64,000 nucleotides of DNA from Cunninghamia lanceolata (lineage: Eukaryota; Streptophyta; Pinopsida; Cupressales; Cupressaceae). Under the pieces are notes generated by a model. That model saw only the letters and a program-made list of their open reading frames with translations, was not told the DNA's origin and ran no database searches. A program made the position numbers and the translations under genes. Below, in pieces: positions 47,691 to 58,529 of this stretch. Each line of letters starts with the position of its first letter. Within the stretch, counting starts at the first letter, position 1. The stretch spans positions 6,962,501 to 7,026,500 of the forward strand of contig BSBN01000233.1 of NCBI GenBank assembly GCA_027924645.1, read 5' to 3'.

Positions 47691-48239
47691 ATGAAGTCTA
47701 CCACTTTCCATCGCAAACCCTATCATATCCCCAAAACATATGTCGCCATTCCACCTCCATCATCCTATAAATGTCAAAAGCATGTGTTCATACACCTTCC
47801 ACCATCCACTTTACCTCCACTCCTTCCAACTCCCAATATCCCTCCATCCACCTTGCCACCGTTGCTTCTGACACCTAACATACCTATCATTCATAAGTAT
47901 CCTTACAACCCTAAACATGGCCAACAAAAGCACACATCATTTAAGCATACAACTTCCAATCATTCCATCCACTCCACCCACCCCATGGGATTCAAAAGCA
48001 AAAAGTTTGATGCCTTTATCCATAAAGCTAAAAATCCTAATGGTCTTCATACCTTAGGACATAAAGAATCAAAATCAAAGCAAAGTTCATCTAAACAACC
48101 ATCTAAACCCTTACCTCCAAATGCAAAGCCCAAAAGCAAAATGGTTTGGGTTCCTAAGAAAATAGCTAGCAAGTCAAATGAGGCATCCTCATCCACATCT
48201 CAGGAATCCCAACCACCTATATCCATCTAAAAGCCTACT
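47691..48239 (+). pseudogene. Y1: remnant of the region downstream of the G-patch, left of C4
   Basis: This begins at AAGTCTACCACTTTCC, the counterpart of 63562 in Y2, and reads FHRKPYHIPKTYVAIPPPSS, then a Pro-rich and later Lys/Ser-rich basic stretch ending KMVWVPKKIASKSN. It is the C-terminal part of the Y ORF. The G-patch and everything before it, back to the LTR promoter, have been deleted. C4 interrupts it at 48240, and it resumes at 55363. Confidence 0.65.
48235..48239. repeat. Target-site duplication of C4, left copy (CTACT)
   Basis: CTACT, identical to 55358-55362. Confidence 0.92.
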
Positions 48240-49531
48240 TGTTGCAAGTATGAGGTGAGCCAGTGTTGTCATTGATGTCAACATACTCATATTGCATTGA
48301 CAAGAAGGATTTGATGAGCTGTGTGCTGAGGATATTGAGAAAATTAGCCTCAGTCAGGAACAGTGAAGAACAGTGATGAGAAGAAGGTAAATGTACTGTA
48401 TAGGATGAGAACTGGAGGATGCGGATTAAAGGGTTAGTAGATATGAGTCTTGAGATGCTACAGTTAAGATTTCAGAGGTCCGCATGAAGATCTGAAGGAG
48501 TTGTGGCTGCCGGTATAGAACCGGGTCCGGCAAGTATCTAGAGGTGACAGAGGATCACAAAAAGGTCTGGTGAGGTCCGGAATTGTATCATCCTAATCTG
48601 CGGATTGGACGGAGTGTTTGGGATGTCCTTGTGATGTGTCATCCTGATTTGTGTATGATTTGGAGGTCCGAAAGTACCTCTTTCATTATGACAGTGGCGA
48701 CAGACTGTGTTCTTGAAGTTCCAGATGAGGAAGACAAGAGATCCCAGCAAGTAGAGGAAGTGCGGATGTATCCGGACCTTCAGATAGGCTTGTGAAGGTT
48801 CTTGGATCATGTTTAGGTTGTGTTGTTGGTCCGCATTAATGGTAGAGCCTGGAATTGAAGTTATTCTTTCGGATGAAGTTCTTGCTCTGTTTAGCCGACC
48901 GGATGAGTTGTTCATCCTGCGAATGTTCTTGTGATGGCCGACCGGATGTGTTATTCATCTTGCGGATACTCCTATGGTTGTTTGCCCACTTAGATGTTTG
49001 TTCCTGAGTCGATGTCTTGTATAAATAACGGTTTGTGAGTTCATTTCAAAGTGTGGTGTGTGGATGAGTGTGGCATAGCGAAGAAACGTGCGAAAGGCAG
49101 AGCAGAGATGTTGGGCTTAATTGGAACTGATCCAGACATGATAAAGATGTCATTCTCCAGTTCAAGACTATGATTTTTATCACTTTGTAGACAGTGTGTC
49201 TCCTTGTAGGCAGTGGGCCTCTTTGTGAGCAGTGTGCTCGGGCAGTGAGCCCTTATTGGCATGTGCCATTCATTTTTCTTTATTCTTCTAACAGAGAATA
49301 ATTCTTGGGTTAATCACCCCGTGGTTTTTCCCTTAACCAGGTTTTCCACGTCAAAATCTTGGTGTTCAATGTGTTGATGCTTATCTACTCTTGTGTTTAT
49401 GTATTATGCTTCCATGGATGATTATTTGATATGCTGCTAACTAACAACAGAGAATTAAGTGTTTGAAAGAAGAAGAAGTTTTATACAACTGAATCACCCC
49501 CCCCTCTCAGTTGTATGCCCTAGATCCAACA
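48240..49531 (+). repeat. 5' LTR of C4 (1292 bp)
   Basis: It runs TGTTGCAAGTATG...GATCCAACA. It is dense in short CpG-rich words (TCCGG, GCGGAT, CCGACCGGATG) in both orientations over 48470-48990. The TATA box is at 49020. Its end (TTGGATCTAGGGC on the minus strand) recurs in C5. Confidence 0.95.
49020..49027 (+). promoter_or_regulatory. TATA box of the C4 5' LTR
   Basis: TATAAATA follows the CpG-motif-rich U3 and lies about 510 bp before the LTR end. It is identical in the 3' LTR at 54848-54855. Confidence 0.75.
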
Positions 49532-49533
49532 AT

Positions 49534-49545
49534 TGGTATCAGAGC
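49534..49545 (+). other. Primer-binding site of C4 (initiator tRNA-Met type)
   Basis: TGGTATCAGAGC starts two bases after the LTR end (CCAACA, then AT). Confidence 0.93.
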
Positions 49546-49588
49546 TAAGTTCCTCTGATAGGAGCTTAACCGCTTGAGGAGATCCAGG

Positions 49589-50482
49589 ATGTCGTCATAC
49601 AAGAAGGATAGTCCGAAGTTCGATGGAACCAACTTCACTCTCTGGAAAGGTCGCATGAAGTGTCACTTGGAATGTATGGGAAAAGCATACTTGGCTATGA
49701 TTTCAAAACCATATGTACCTCCACAAGGTGGTCCGACAACTCTGAATGAAATCACAGAAGCTGAAAACAATCTACGGACCAAGGAAGCTCTTCTAAGCGC
49801 ATTGAATGACTCAGATCTCTCGAATGTCATTGACCTACCAACTGCATATGAGATCCTAACTAAACTGGAACTTCTGTATGAAGGAGATGAGTTTGTCAAA
49901 AGTGCAAGATTGCAAAGTCTGAAAGGGAAATTTGAAAGATTGAAAATGAGAGATGATGAAAACATCACTACCTTTATGCCAAGAGTAAATGAGCTGGTAT
50001 GTGGAATCAGAAATGCTGGTGGAACTTTAGATGAAAATGAGATTGTCTGCAAAATCCTAAGATCCCTTCCTGATGCCTACAAAATCAAAGTTGCTGCCAT
50101 TGATGAATTCAGAGCCCACACAACTGTCACAAGAGAACAACTGGCTGGCAAACTAGCTGCATTTGAAATGACCGAGTTTGGAGATGATCCTCCCAAGACT
50201 GAATCTACTTTCAAAGCCAGTGCCTATGTGAAAGGCAAACAGAGATTTGATCCGGGTGAAAACTCATCAAGGAAAATGTCATGGTATGATCAAGCAAGAA
50301 GAGACATGGAAGAAGAAGAAGCAGAAACAGCTCAACTTGAAGCCCTCATTGCAAAGAGACTACCAAGAGGATCCGGTAAGTATGAAGGAAAACTACCCTT
50401 TAAGTGTTTCAACTGCAATAAGATTGGTCATTTTGCCTCAAGATGTCCGGAGAGATCTGCAAGATCTAATACTCACAGATAA
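49589..50482 (+). CDS. gag: C4 gag polyprotein
   Basis: 297 codons from ATG 49589 (MSSYKKDSPKFDGTNFTLWK), the first ATG in this frame after the PBS, to TAA at 50480. It forms the virus-like particle and packages the RNA. The N-terminal FDGTNFTLWKGRMKCHLE is the copia gag start. The middle has YEGDEFVKSARLQSLKGKFE and a helical capsid-like region. A CCHC zinc knuckle, CFNCNKIGHFASRC, lies at about residues 272-285. The pol frame follows in the same phase, so in most copia relatives this would be one gag-pol protein. Here a TAA lies where relatives continue. Either the stop disables the element or it sets a gag:pol ratio by readthrough. Confidence 0.92.
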   Translation: MSSYKKDSPKFDGTNFTLWKGRMKCHLECMGKAYLAMISKPYVPPQGGPTTLNEITEAENNLRTKEALLSALNDSDLSNVIDLPTAYEILTKLELLYEGDEFVKSARLQSLKGKFERLKMRDDENITTFMPRVNELVCGIRNAGGTLDENEIVCKILRSLPDAYKIKVAAIDEFRAHTTVTREQLAGKLAAFEMTEFGDDPPKTESTFKASAYVKGKQRFDPGENSSRKMSWYDQARRDMEEEEAETAQLEALIAKRLPRGSGKYEGKLPFKCFNCNKIGHFASRCPERSARSNTHR

Positions 50483-53400
50483 AGGTTTCAAAAGAATTGC
50501 TATTATGTTCATGAAGAAGATGACAATGAAGGAGTAACAGATGATGAATCAGAACTAGGAAGCAAATTCGGAAATGAGTGGGTGTTTATAGCCATCAAGG
50601 AAGAAGATTCAATACTCTCTGAATCTGTCAATCACAAAGTTGTTGAAAAAGCCTTGGCTGCTCAAGTGGAAGAAAAGGATGATTGGGTTATTGACAGTGG
50701 ATGTTCTCACCATATGACTGGTGACAAGAATAAGTTCTTAGATTTGGAAAGATATGAAGGAGGAATGGTAAAGTTTGGTGACAATTCTGCTGGCAGAAAC
50801 AGAGGTAGGGGAACTATTTCCTTTGATGGTAAGAGCAAAACAGGAAATGTACTGTATGTTGAAGGATTGAAGCACAATCTTCTCAGTGTTGGTCAGTTAG
50901 TGGACAAAGGCTATGATCTCCGGTTCAAGAATGGAAAATGCAGAATCTTTACAAGCTCCGGAACTGAAATTGCATCCGGTACTCAGACAAAAGGTAACAT
51001 CTTTCATCTGGTTGGTTCAAATAAAAGTTGTTTGTTTGTTCAAATTGATCAGAGTTGGTTATGGCATAGAAGAATGTGTCATGTAAATTTTGATAACATC
51101 ATCAAGATAAGCAATACTCAGGCTGTGAGAGATCTTCCAAAATTGATGAAACCTACAAATAGTGTGTGTAAAGAATGTCAGTTAGGTAAACAAAGCAGAG
51201 TCTCTTTCAAAAGCAAAGATCAGTCTTCTACCGGATTGTTGGAATTAGTACATACTGATCTATGTGGTCCGACAAGAATCAAGAGTCTGCAGGGTGATAG
51301 ATATTTCATGTTGTTAACTGATGATCATTCCCGGATGATGTGGGTTACCTTTCTAAAAGAAAAATCAAAAGCTTTTGAGAAGTTCAAAATCTTCAAAGCT
51401 ATGGTGGAGAATCAAACTGGATTGAAACTAAAGTGTCTAAGGTCTGATAGAGGTGGTGAATTTACATCTGGTGAATTCATTGACTTTTGTGAGAAACAGG
51501 GTATAAGGAGACAGTTGTCTGCTCCTAAGACTCCACAGCAGAATGGAGTAGTTGAGAGAAAGAACCAGACCATCCAGGAAGCTGCTAGGACAATGATGTT
51601 GGAAGCAAATGTTCCTCAAATGTTTTGGAAAGAAGCTATCAGCACTGCAGTCTACACTCTCAATCGAGTTCAAATCAGAAACAACACCGGTAAGACCCCC
51701 TATGAACTCTGGTTTGGCATCACTCCTACTGTGAAATATTTCAGAGTATTTGGTAGCAAGTGTTATATTAAAAGAGATGAAGATCTAGGAAAGTTTGATG
51801 CTAGAAGTGATGAAGGAATTTTCTTGGGCTACTCCACTCAAAGCAAAGCATACCGGTGTTACAATAAGAGATTGAGGAAGATGATAGAAAGCACCAATGT
51901 AAAGGTTGATGAAGGAATTGAGAAGCCTTCAAGATTTTATGAGTTTGATGAAGATGACCAAGACAGTGTTCAAGGACCTCAATCCTCTCCGGTGAGACAG
52001 AGTCAGCCTGATCTGGTAAATCAGGAAGAAGAGATAGGTTTGAATGAGCCTGATCAAGAAACAACAGTGCTGGATACTCCCAAAATTCCAAGGTATGTAA
52101 GACTGAATCACTCTGAAGATCAGATCATAGGTGACAGAAGCAAAGGTGTACAAACTAGAAGGAATATTGCTCAAAATCAGAATGAATGTTGTCTGATTTC
52201 AAAGATTGAACCTAAAACAATAAATGAAGCCTGCAATGATGAAAACTGGACCAAAGCAATGGAAGATGAATTGATGCAAATTGAGAAAAATCATACTTGG
52301 GATCTTGTTCCCAGACCTAGAGACAGGAATGTAATTGGAACCAAGTGGGTCTTCCGGAACAAACTAAATGAAGCTGGTGAAGTAATCAGAAACAAAGCTA
52401 GATTGGTCTGCAAAGGCTACTCTCAAATAGAAGGAATTGACTTTGAAGAGACTTTTGCTCCGGTAGCAAGAATTGAAGCAGTCAGATTACTTCTTGCATT
52501 TGCTGCCTTCAAAGACTTCAAGGTATATCAGATGGATGTCAAGTCTGCCTTCCTAAATGGTGATCTGGAAGAAGAAGTCTACATTGAACAACCGGATGGA
52601 TTTCAATTGTCTGATAATAATGATATGGTCTGCAAGTTGAAGAAAGCTTTGTATGGATTGAAGCAAGCCCCAAGAGCATGGTATGAAAGGTTGGATAAGC
52701 ATCTTGTGCAGATTGGATTCAACAAAGGTACTGCTGACAGTAACTTATATTTCAAAATTGATCATGAAAACATTCTGATTGTTGAAGTGTTTGTGGATGA
52801 TATCATTTTTGGAGGAAGAGATAGTATGTGCAAAACTTTTGCTAATCAGATGAAAAGTGAGTTTGAAATGTCTATGCTTGGTGAAATGAATTTCTTCTTG
52901 GGACTGCAAATTACTCAAACAAAAGAAGGGATCTTCATTTCTCAGACCAAATATGTGAAAGAATTGTTAAGGAAATTTGGTATGGAAGACTCAAAGCCAA
53001 TGAACACTCCTATGGCAACCGGATGTAAGTTAAGCAAAGATGATGATTCTCCAAAGGCAGATCAGACAAAGTATAGATCAATGATTGGTGGATTGTTGTA
53101 TCTCACTCAAACTAGACCAGATATAATGCAGGCTGTTGGTCTTGTGGCAAGATTCCAGGCTGATCCCAGAGAGTCTCATGTTATGGCAATCAAAAGAATT
53201 TTTAGGTACTTGAAAGGAACAGTTGAATATGGTCTATGGTACCCTAGAGATCCGGACTTCTCTCTTCATGCTTACACAGATGCAGATTGGGCAGGAGATG
53301 TGGATGACCGGAAGAGCACTAGCGGTGGAGCATTCTTTTTGGGGAAGAGATTGGTTTCTTGGCTAAGCAAGAAACAAGATGCAATATCTCTGTCTACAAC

Positions 53401-53743
53401 TGAAGCAGAATACATTGCAGCAGCAGGTAGTTGCACTCAAATCTTATGGATGAAGCAGATGCTAAGAGACATCCAAGTTGAATATGAGAACCCTATCACA
53501 ATTTTCTGTGATAATTCAAGTGCAATTAATATCTCCAAGAATCCGGTATTGCATTCTAAGACTAAGCACATATCTATTAAATTTCACTTTTTGAGAGAAC
53601 AAGTAAACAAGGAAGAAGTCAGATTGGAGTATGTTCCCTCCAAGGATCAGATTGCAGATATCTTTACAAAACCTCTTCCCAAAGACTCTTTTGAATATCT
53701 CCGGGAGAAGTTAGGGGTCATGGCCCCTCCGGTGATGAACTAA
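50483..53743 (+). CDS. pol: C4 pol polyprotein (protease, integrase, RT, RNase H)
   Basis: 1,086 open codons in phase with gag. There is no good ATG start, so expression would need readthrough of the TAA at 50480. Counting from 50582: protease DSG at residues 38-40 then [13 protein letters not shown]-pre-INT about 158-205 ([12 protein letters not shown]); integrase D/D/E in HTDLCGP (about 220), LRSDRGGEF (about 285) and [10 protein letters not shown] (about 320); RT about 570-830 with [18 protein letters not shown] and the catalytic box FVDDIIFGG; RNase H about 895-1045 with [21 protein letters not shown] and [11 protein letters not shown]. It ends at TAA 53741. No frame change or internal stop is present, so all catalytic residues I can check are kept. 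Confidence 0.95.
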   Translation, partial: RFQKNCYYVHEEDDNEGVTDDESELGSKFGNEWVFIAIKEEDSILSESVNHKVVEKALAAQVEEKDDWVIDSGCSHHMTGDKNKFLDLERYEGGMVKFGDNSAGRNRGRGTISFDGKSKTGNVLYVEGLKHNLLSVGQLVDKGYDLRFKNGKCRIFTSSGTEIASGTQTKGNIFHLVGSNKSCLFVQIDQSWLWHRRMCHVNFDNIIKISNTQAVRDLPKLMKPTNSVCKECQLGKQSRVSFKSKDQSSTGLLELVHTDLCGPTRIKSLQGDRYFMLLTDDHSRMMWVTFLKEKSKAFEKFKIFKAMVENQTGLKLKCLRSDRGGEFTSGEFIDFCEKQGIRRQLSAPKTPQQNGVVERKNQTIQEAARTMMLEANVPQMFWKEAISTAVYTLNRVQIRNNTGKTPYELWFGITPTVKYFRVFGSKCYIKRDEDLGKFDARSDEGIFLGYSTQSKAYRCYNKRLRKMIESTNVKVDEGIEKPSRFYEFDEDDQDSVQGPQSSPVRQSQPDLVNQEEEIGLNEPDQETTVLDTPKIPRYVRLNHSEDQIIGDRSKGVQTRRNIAQNQNECCLISKIEPKTINEACNDENWTKAMEDELMQIEKNHTWDLVPRPRDRNVIGTKWVFRNKLNEAGEVIRNKARLVCKGYSQIEGIDFEETFAPVARIEAVRLLLAFAAFKDFKVYQMDVKSAFLNGDLEEEVYIEQPDGFQLSDNNDMVCKLKKALYGLKQAPRAWYERLDKHLVQIGFNKGTADSNLYFKIDHENILIVEVFVDDIIFGGRDSMCKTFANQMKSEFEMSMLGEMNFFLGLQITQTKEGIFISQTKYVKELLRKFGMEDSKPMNTPMATGCKLSKDDDSPKADQTKYRSMIGGLLYLTQTRPDIMQAVGLVARFQADPRESHVMAIKRIFRYLKGTVEYGLWYPRDPDFSLHAYTDADWAGDVDDRKSTSGGAFFLGKRLVSWLSKKQDAISLSTTEAEYIAAAGSCTQILWMKQMLRDIQVEYENPITIFCDNSSAINISKNPVLHSKTKHISIKFHFLREQVNKEEVRLEYVPSKDQIADIFTKPLPKDSFEYLREKLGVMAPPVMN

Positions 53744-54067
53744 GATGCACTGATGTGCATCAGTCCGGTGGCTATCACAGTCATATCTTGTGATCCGGAC
53801 TAATGGGGAGCTGCAACTAAGGGGGAGCAGCTGGTATGATTCTGATGTATGAGAATTGCAAGTATGAGCCCTTTGCCATTGATGTCAAAGGGGGAGAGAA
53901 GACATGTGAAAAACAAGTGGTTGATGATCAAAGGGGGAGCAGTAAAGGAAGAGAAGACATTGATCAAAGGGGGAGCAGTAAAGGAAGAGAAGATATATGA
54001 AAAGTTGAAGTTCTTGTCTTAATGGCTTTTCACATCATATGTTGCCATCAATGACAAAGGGGGAGAC
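53744..54067 (+). other. C4 3' noncoding segment with repeated polypurine tracts
   Basis: Five AAGGGGGAG words at about 53819, 53887, 53929, 53967 and 54056. The last one abuts the 3' LTR and is the working PPT. The copies at 53926-53960 and 53964-53997 are part of a tandem duplication (GATCAAAGGGGGAGCAGT). Multiple PPTs are a known feature of Sireviruses. Confidence 0.85.
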
Positions 54068-55357
54068 TGTTGCAAGTATGAGGTGATCTAGTGTTGTCAT
54101 TGATGTCAACATACTCATATTGCATTGACAAGAAGGATTTGATGAGCTGTGTGCTGAGGATATTGAGAAAATTAGCCTCAGTCAGGAACAGTGAAGAACA
54201 GTGATGAGAAGAAGGTAAATGTACTGTATAGGATGAGAACCGGAGGATACGGATTAAAGGGTTAGTAGATATGAGTCTTGAGATGCTACAGTTAAGATTT
54301 CAGAGGTCCGCATGAAGATCTGAAGGAGTTGTGGCTGCCGGTATAGAACCGGGTCCGGCAAGTATCCAGAGGTGACAGAGGATCACAAAAAGGTCCGGTG
54401 AGGTCTGGAATTGTATCATCCTAATCTGCGGATTGGACGGAGTGTTTAGGATGTCCTTGTGATGTGTCATCCTGATTTGTGTATGATTTGGAGGTCCGAA
54501 AGTACCTCTTTCATTATGACAGTGGCGACAGACTGTGTTCTTGAAGTTCCGGATGAGGAAGACAAGAGATCCCAGCAAGTAGAGGAAGTGCGGATGTATC
54601 CGGACCTTCAGACAGGCTTGTGAAGGTTCTTGGATCATGTTTAGGTTGTGCTGTTGGTCCGCATTAATGGTAGAGCCCGGAATTGAAGTTATTCTTCCGG
54701 ATGAAGTTCTTGCTCTGTTTAGCCGACCGGATGAGTTGTTCATCCTGCGAATGTTCTTGTGATGGCCGACCGGATGTGTTATTCATCTTGCGGATACTCC
54801 TATGGTTGTTTGCCGACTTAGATGTTTGTTCCTAAGTCGATGTCTTGTATAAATAACGGTTTGTGAGTTCATTTCAAAGTGTGGTGTGTGGATGAGTGTG
54901 GCATAGCGAAGAAACGTGCGAAAGGCAGAGCAGAGATGTTGGGCTTAATTGGAACTGATCCGGACATGATAAAGATGTCATTCTCCAGTTCAAGACTGTG
55001 ATTTTTATAACTTTGTAGACAATGTGTCTCCTTGTAGGCAGTGGGCCTCTTTGTGAGCAGTGTGCTCGGGCAGTGAGCCCTTATTGGCATGTGCCATTCA
55101 TTTTTCTTTATTCTTCTAACAGAGAATAATTCTTGGGTTAATCACCCCGTGGTTTTTCCCTTAACCGGGTTTTCCATGTCAAAATCTTGGTGTTCAATGT
55201 GTTGATGCTTATCTGCTCTTGTGTTTATGTATTATGCTTCCATGGATGATTATTTGATATGCTGCTAACTAACAATAGAGAATTAAGTGTTTGAAAGAAG
55301 AAGTTTTATACAACTGATTCACCCCCCCCCTCTCAGTTGTATGCCCTAGATCCAACA
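54068..55357 (+). repeat. 3' LTR of C4 (1290 bp)
   Basis: It runs TGTTGCAAGTATG...GATCCAACA and is about 98% identical to the 5' LTR. Most differences are C/T or G/A transitions, many in CCGG-type sites. TATA box at 54848. Confidence 0.95.
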
Positions 55358-55362
55358 CTACT
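55358..55362. repeat. Target-site duplication of C4, right copy (CTACT)
   Basis: CTACT, identical to 48235-48239. Confidence 0.92.
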
Positions 55363-55745
55363 TCCATCCAAAACTTCCATTCCCTTCACAAATCCCACAA
55401 GCAAAACAAAAGCAGCAAAAATACTAAATCTATGTGGGTTCCTAAATCACTTCATCAACCATCTCCTATGCAAACATCTCCATTGCTTCCTACACCACCA
55501 TATCATCAAAAGCTTCAATGTTTATCATGGTGTGTGCAGCCGTTGGTCATGGTTCCTTTCCACTTCACAACACCTCCACATAACTACATCTCCCCATCTT
55601 ACATCCATTATCCTACACATCTTCCTCATCCTATGCCTATGGTCCATGCTGTTGCATAAGCCTTCCCTCCATATTCTACATCATAATCCACTATCTACCT
55701 AGGCCATATCACTTTCATATGATCCCCTACCAACATCTGTGAGCC
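55363..55745 (+). pseudogene. Y1: remnant ORF C-terminus, right of C4
   Basis: This continues the Y1 basic/Pro-rich ORF with a second WVPK motif (MWVPKSLHQPSPMQ), then a His/Pro/Tyr-rich tail ending HAVA-stop near 55659. The rest leads to the PPT. I know no enzyme with this composition. It could be a nucleic-acid-binding tail. Confidence 0.55.
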
Positions 55746-55759
55746 AAAGAGGGGCAAAA
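55746..55759 (+). other. Polypurine tract before LTR b
   Basis: AAAGAGGGGCAAAA, the same string as in T and before LTR c. Confidence 0.88.
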
Positions 55760-56590
55760 TGTAGACACCTAAAATTGGACTGCTCTGCAAACCAATTTTC
55801 TATACCTCGTACTAATCTAGTCCCCCAATCTGCATATCCTTGGTGATCAATTAATTCACCTAATAATCCATTTAACCTTACAACCCTATCCTATTAATTG
55901 AATGAATATTCCTAATATTCATTTAATTGATTTATGCATTTCCGTAATCCCTGATTAATTAGATAAATCCTGATTATCTAATTAACCTAGACTTAAGTTA
56001 ATTAAGATGCCACTTAATTAACCTTGTCCCCCACTCATCCACTCACTGAATTTTAAATTCAGATGTCTCCCACTCACTGAATTTCAAATTCAGATGTCCC
56101 CCACTCTTCCCAAAATGGGAATTTTTAATTCATCCACTAAGGAATAAAAGATTCACTTTTATTCCTAGCCCTTGATCTAATCAGATGAATCCTGACCCTC
56201 CATCCTCATCTCCAAAATCTTATAAATAGGGACCCTCTCTAAGCCATTTAAGAGACTTCATTCTGGCATCAAATCTATGCCCAATTTTCTCTAGGAATTC
56301 TTCTTCTCCTCAATTCTCTTCTTCATACTATCGTAATGCAAAAATCATTCTAGCCATTTCTCCTTGTCATCTTGAGGAATCAAAGCAAGGAAGCAAACTC
56401 CCTGAGGGCCTATCTTCATCATTCAAGATCAAGAAAGAATAGGCAAACAATAGAAGCTTTGAAACAGGGAACGTTTGCATTGTTATTCATTTTCTTCATT
56501 TCCTTCTATCTTTCTTGTTTTCATTATTCTGTTGATGTTTGGGTTTAATATTATCTTAATTGATCAATCCATTTCCCCATTCATCTTAAG
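55760..56590 (+). repeat. Y LTR b: Tat-family LTR, 3' truncated
   Basis: It starts TGTAGACACCTAAAATTGG, has TATAAATAG at about 56220 and follows LTR c up to about CCCATTCATC. There it passes into the 3' noncoding region of a Tat element instead of ending at CACA plus PBS. It lacks the 42-bp tandem repeats and differs from a and c more than they differ from each other, so it is a distinct subfamily. Confidence 0.75.
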
Positions 56591-58515
56591 GCATCAATTG
56601 TCTTATACAGGATGTTGCATTATCGAAATCAGACCAACACACGCGTCTTACATGACATGCTTCATTTCCTGAAATCAAACACTATCCTTCGTGTTGCTCT
56701 AGGGATCCATCATTCCCCGCCATGACAACACGCCTGCCGTGTTGGTCTAGGGATATATTGTTCCCCGCCATGACAACACTATCGTATCAAATGTCTTAGA
56801 CAGGATGTTATATTGTTGAAACCAGACCCAGAGTCTTATACGACATATTTCATTCCTGAAACCAGACATCATCGATCCATATCATTGGTTTACCCCCGAA
56901 CTATGCTGCCTCTGCGTTGTCACATAAGCAAGGCCATCATCAATGCGCCCCCGAGGCTCTGCTATCCCATTAGTCCCATATCTAGTCTTTCTATCTATCT
57001 AAGTCCATACCACTTCTACAGATCCACCATCACCTAGGTCTTCGGTCCATTAGGGTTCACCTTGAACTACGCTACCTCTGCGTTGTCACGTAGGCAAGGC
57101 CATTATCAATGTGCCCTCAAGGCTCCACCTCTCCTCCGTTCCATGTCTAGTCCTTCTATCTATCAGAGTCCGCTCCATTTCCCGTCCATCCCATGTCTTG
57201 TCGTCCGTCCCACCAATAAGAATTGTGATATCTTCTACTAGACAAACAAGAGCAACAAATCCCACTTCCAAACAAAAATCTTGACGAAAAACATCAACCT
57301 GTCCAAGGCAAAATAGAGCAGTCAAGCTAAATCTCGTATCAATTATGGTAAAAAGACACATCTAAATACAAGAATGTTTTGTGTTGGTTAGATTAAGAGT
57401 CTTGATTTATGCTATCATGCCTTTCTATGCTACTCGAGGATGCCAAAAGCTAGAGATGCTATGACGGGGGCATGATTATTTTCTTTGTCTACGGCTTGTG
57501 GATTAAACTTTAGTAATGTGATGACTTCTGTCTAACAACATGATCAGTAAAAGATCATCGAGGACTCCGAGATCTAAACATGAAAAGGGGCAAATCCTTG
57601 TCTATTAAAAAATGCAAGAAGTACTTAGGTCATCTAGATTCATTTTTGACTAGATGCTTGTATTAGCTTGCTATATCAAAATCCATGTAAGTAATACTCA
57701 GGTCATCTAGATTCTTTTTTGACTAGATGCTTGTATTAACTTGCTATATCAAAATCCATGTAAGTAATACTCAGGTCATCTAGGTTCAATTATACCTAGA
57801 TGCTTGTATTTTCTTACAGCATAATAAAGCCCCATGATGAAAGCACATCAAAATACTTGCTACATCAAGATGACAAATATCCATATCCATATCTATACCG
57901 TATCAAATTGTGTCTCATATCCATATCCATACCATATGCAATTGCAAGTCTATCCTTACTCCATGCCAATCAAGTCAAGTCAATCTTGTCAAATGATCCA
58001 ATCACAATCAGTGGTCTTGATCCTTGTCTGGTCGTAAACCATATCAATCAGTCATAACTATCCTTCATGTTGCTCTAGGGATACATCACTCCTCACCATG
58101 AAAACACTGTCGTATATCGTTATCATATGTCTTAGACAGGATGTCGCATTGTCGAAACCAGACCTGGAGTCTTATACGACATGTCTCATTCCTGACACCA
58201 GACATTATTGACCTATATCATTGGTTTACCACTCGACAAGGGCAATACCTTGGTTGTTCCTGTATCATTTGGGCATACTTGCTTACTTGCTTGTGTGTAT
58301 TATCATCATTCATCCCTTCTTCTGCATCCACCCATTTCATCCCCTATCAACCTATCTCATCGTGAGATTGTTCGTCTCACGCCTTCTACCTTCTCCCCGT
58401 CCAATCTCCCGAGGGGGCATCCTATCATCATAACCTGTACTAGGGGCAAACTGGGGCATATATCATTATCAATCTATTTATTCTTTGAAACAACGTGATA
58501 AAAACACATTGCTTC
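56591..58515 (+). other. Y: Tat-type 3' noncoding region before LTR c
   Basis: A segment of about 180 bp near 56600-56880 recurs at 58055-58230 (words GACAGGATGT, TATACGACAT, CATTCCTGA). Two units with the ACGTAGGCAAGG core (about 56895 and 57060) match Z at 250-515 in reverse orientation. A 73-bp tandem repeat lies at 57613-57800. Short open frames (for example 57086-57361 and 57800-58498) have no recognisable content. Confidence 0.7.
57613..57800. repeat. Tandem repeat, period about 73 bp, about 2.5 copies
   Basis: The unit contains CAGGTCATCTAGATTC, TTTTGACTAGATGCTTG and CTATATCAAAATCCATG. The third copy is partial. Confidence 0.88.
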
Positions 58516-58520
58516 AAAGA
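58482..58520 (+). other. Hairpin directly before the PPT of LTR c
   Basis: The arms TCTTTGAAACAA (58482-58493) and TTGCTTCAAAGA (58509-58520) pair at 11 of 12 positions with a 15-nt loop. It is equivalent to the hairpin in T. Confidence 0.75.
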
Positions 58521-58529
58521 GGGGCAAAA
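58516..58529 (+). other. Polypurine tract before LTR c
   Basis: AAAGAGGGGCAAAA directly before TGTAGACACTG. Confidence 0.9.

Larger units (their letters stand above)
48240..55357 (+). mobile_element. C4: near-intact SIRE-like Ty1/copia retrotransposon (7.1 kb)
   Basis: Two LTRs of 1292 and 1290 bp, exact CTACT duplications, initiator-Met PBS, gag, pol and a multi-PPT segment. I count about 25 substitutions and one 3-bp indel between the LTRs by eye, or about 98% identity. It is the youngest insertion seen here. Order of pol domains (PR, INT, RT, RH), long LTRs rich in CCGG-type motifs and repeated PPTs point to the Sirevirus/SIRE lineage. Whether it can move depends on the single stop between gag and pol. 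Confidence 0.93.

Noticed and set aside
48538..48915. Antisense ORF in the C4 5' LTR (a longer form at 54300-54743 in the 3' LTR)
   Set aside because: The two copies are there because LTRs are duplicated. Length differs through a single stop, and no domain or promoter supports expression.
47126..56590. LTR a and LTR b as the simple 5'/3' pair of one element
   Set aside because: LTR a shares the 42-bp tandem repeats with LTR c, and b lacks them and is more diverged. Recombination or deletion is needed.
57613..57800. CRISPR-like array
   Set aside because: Period of 73 bp without unique spacers, plant context, no cas genes. It is an ordinary tandem repeat.
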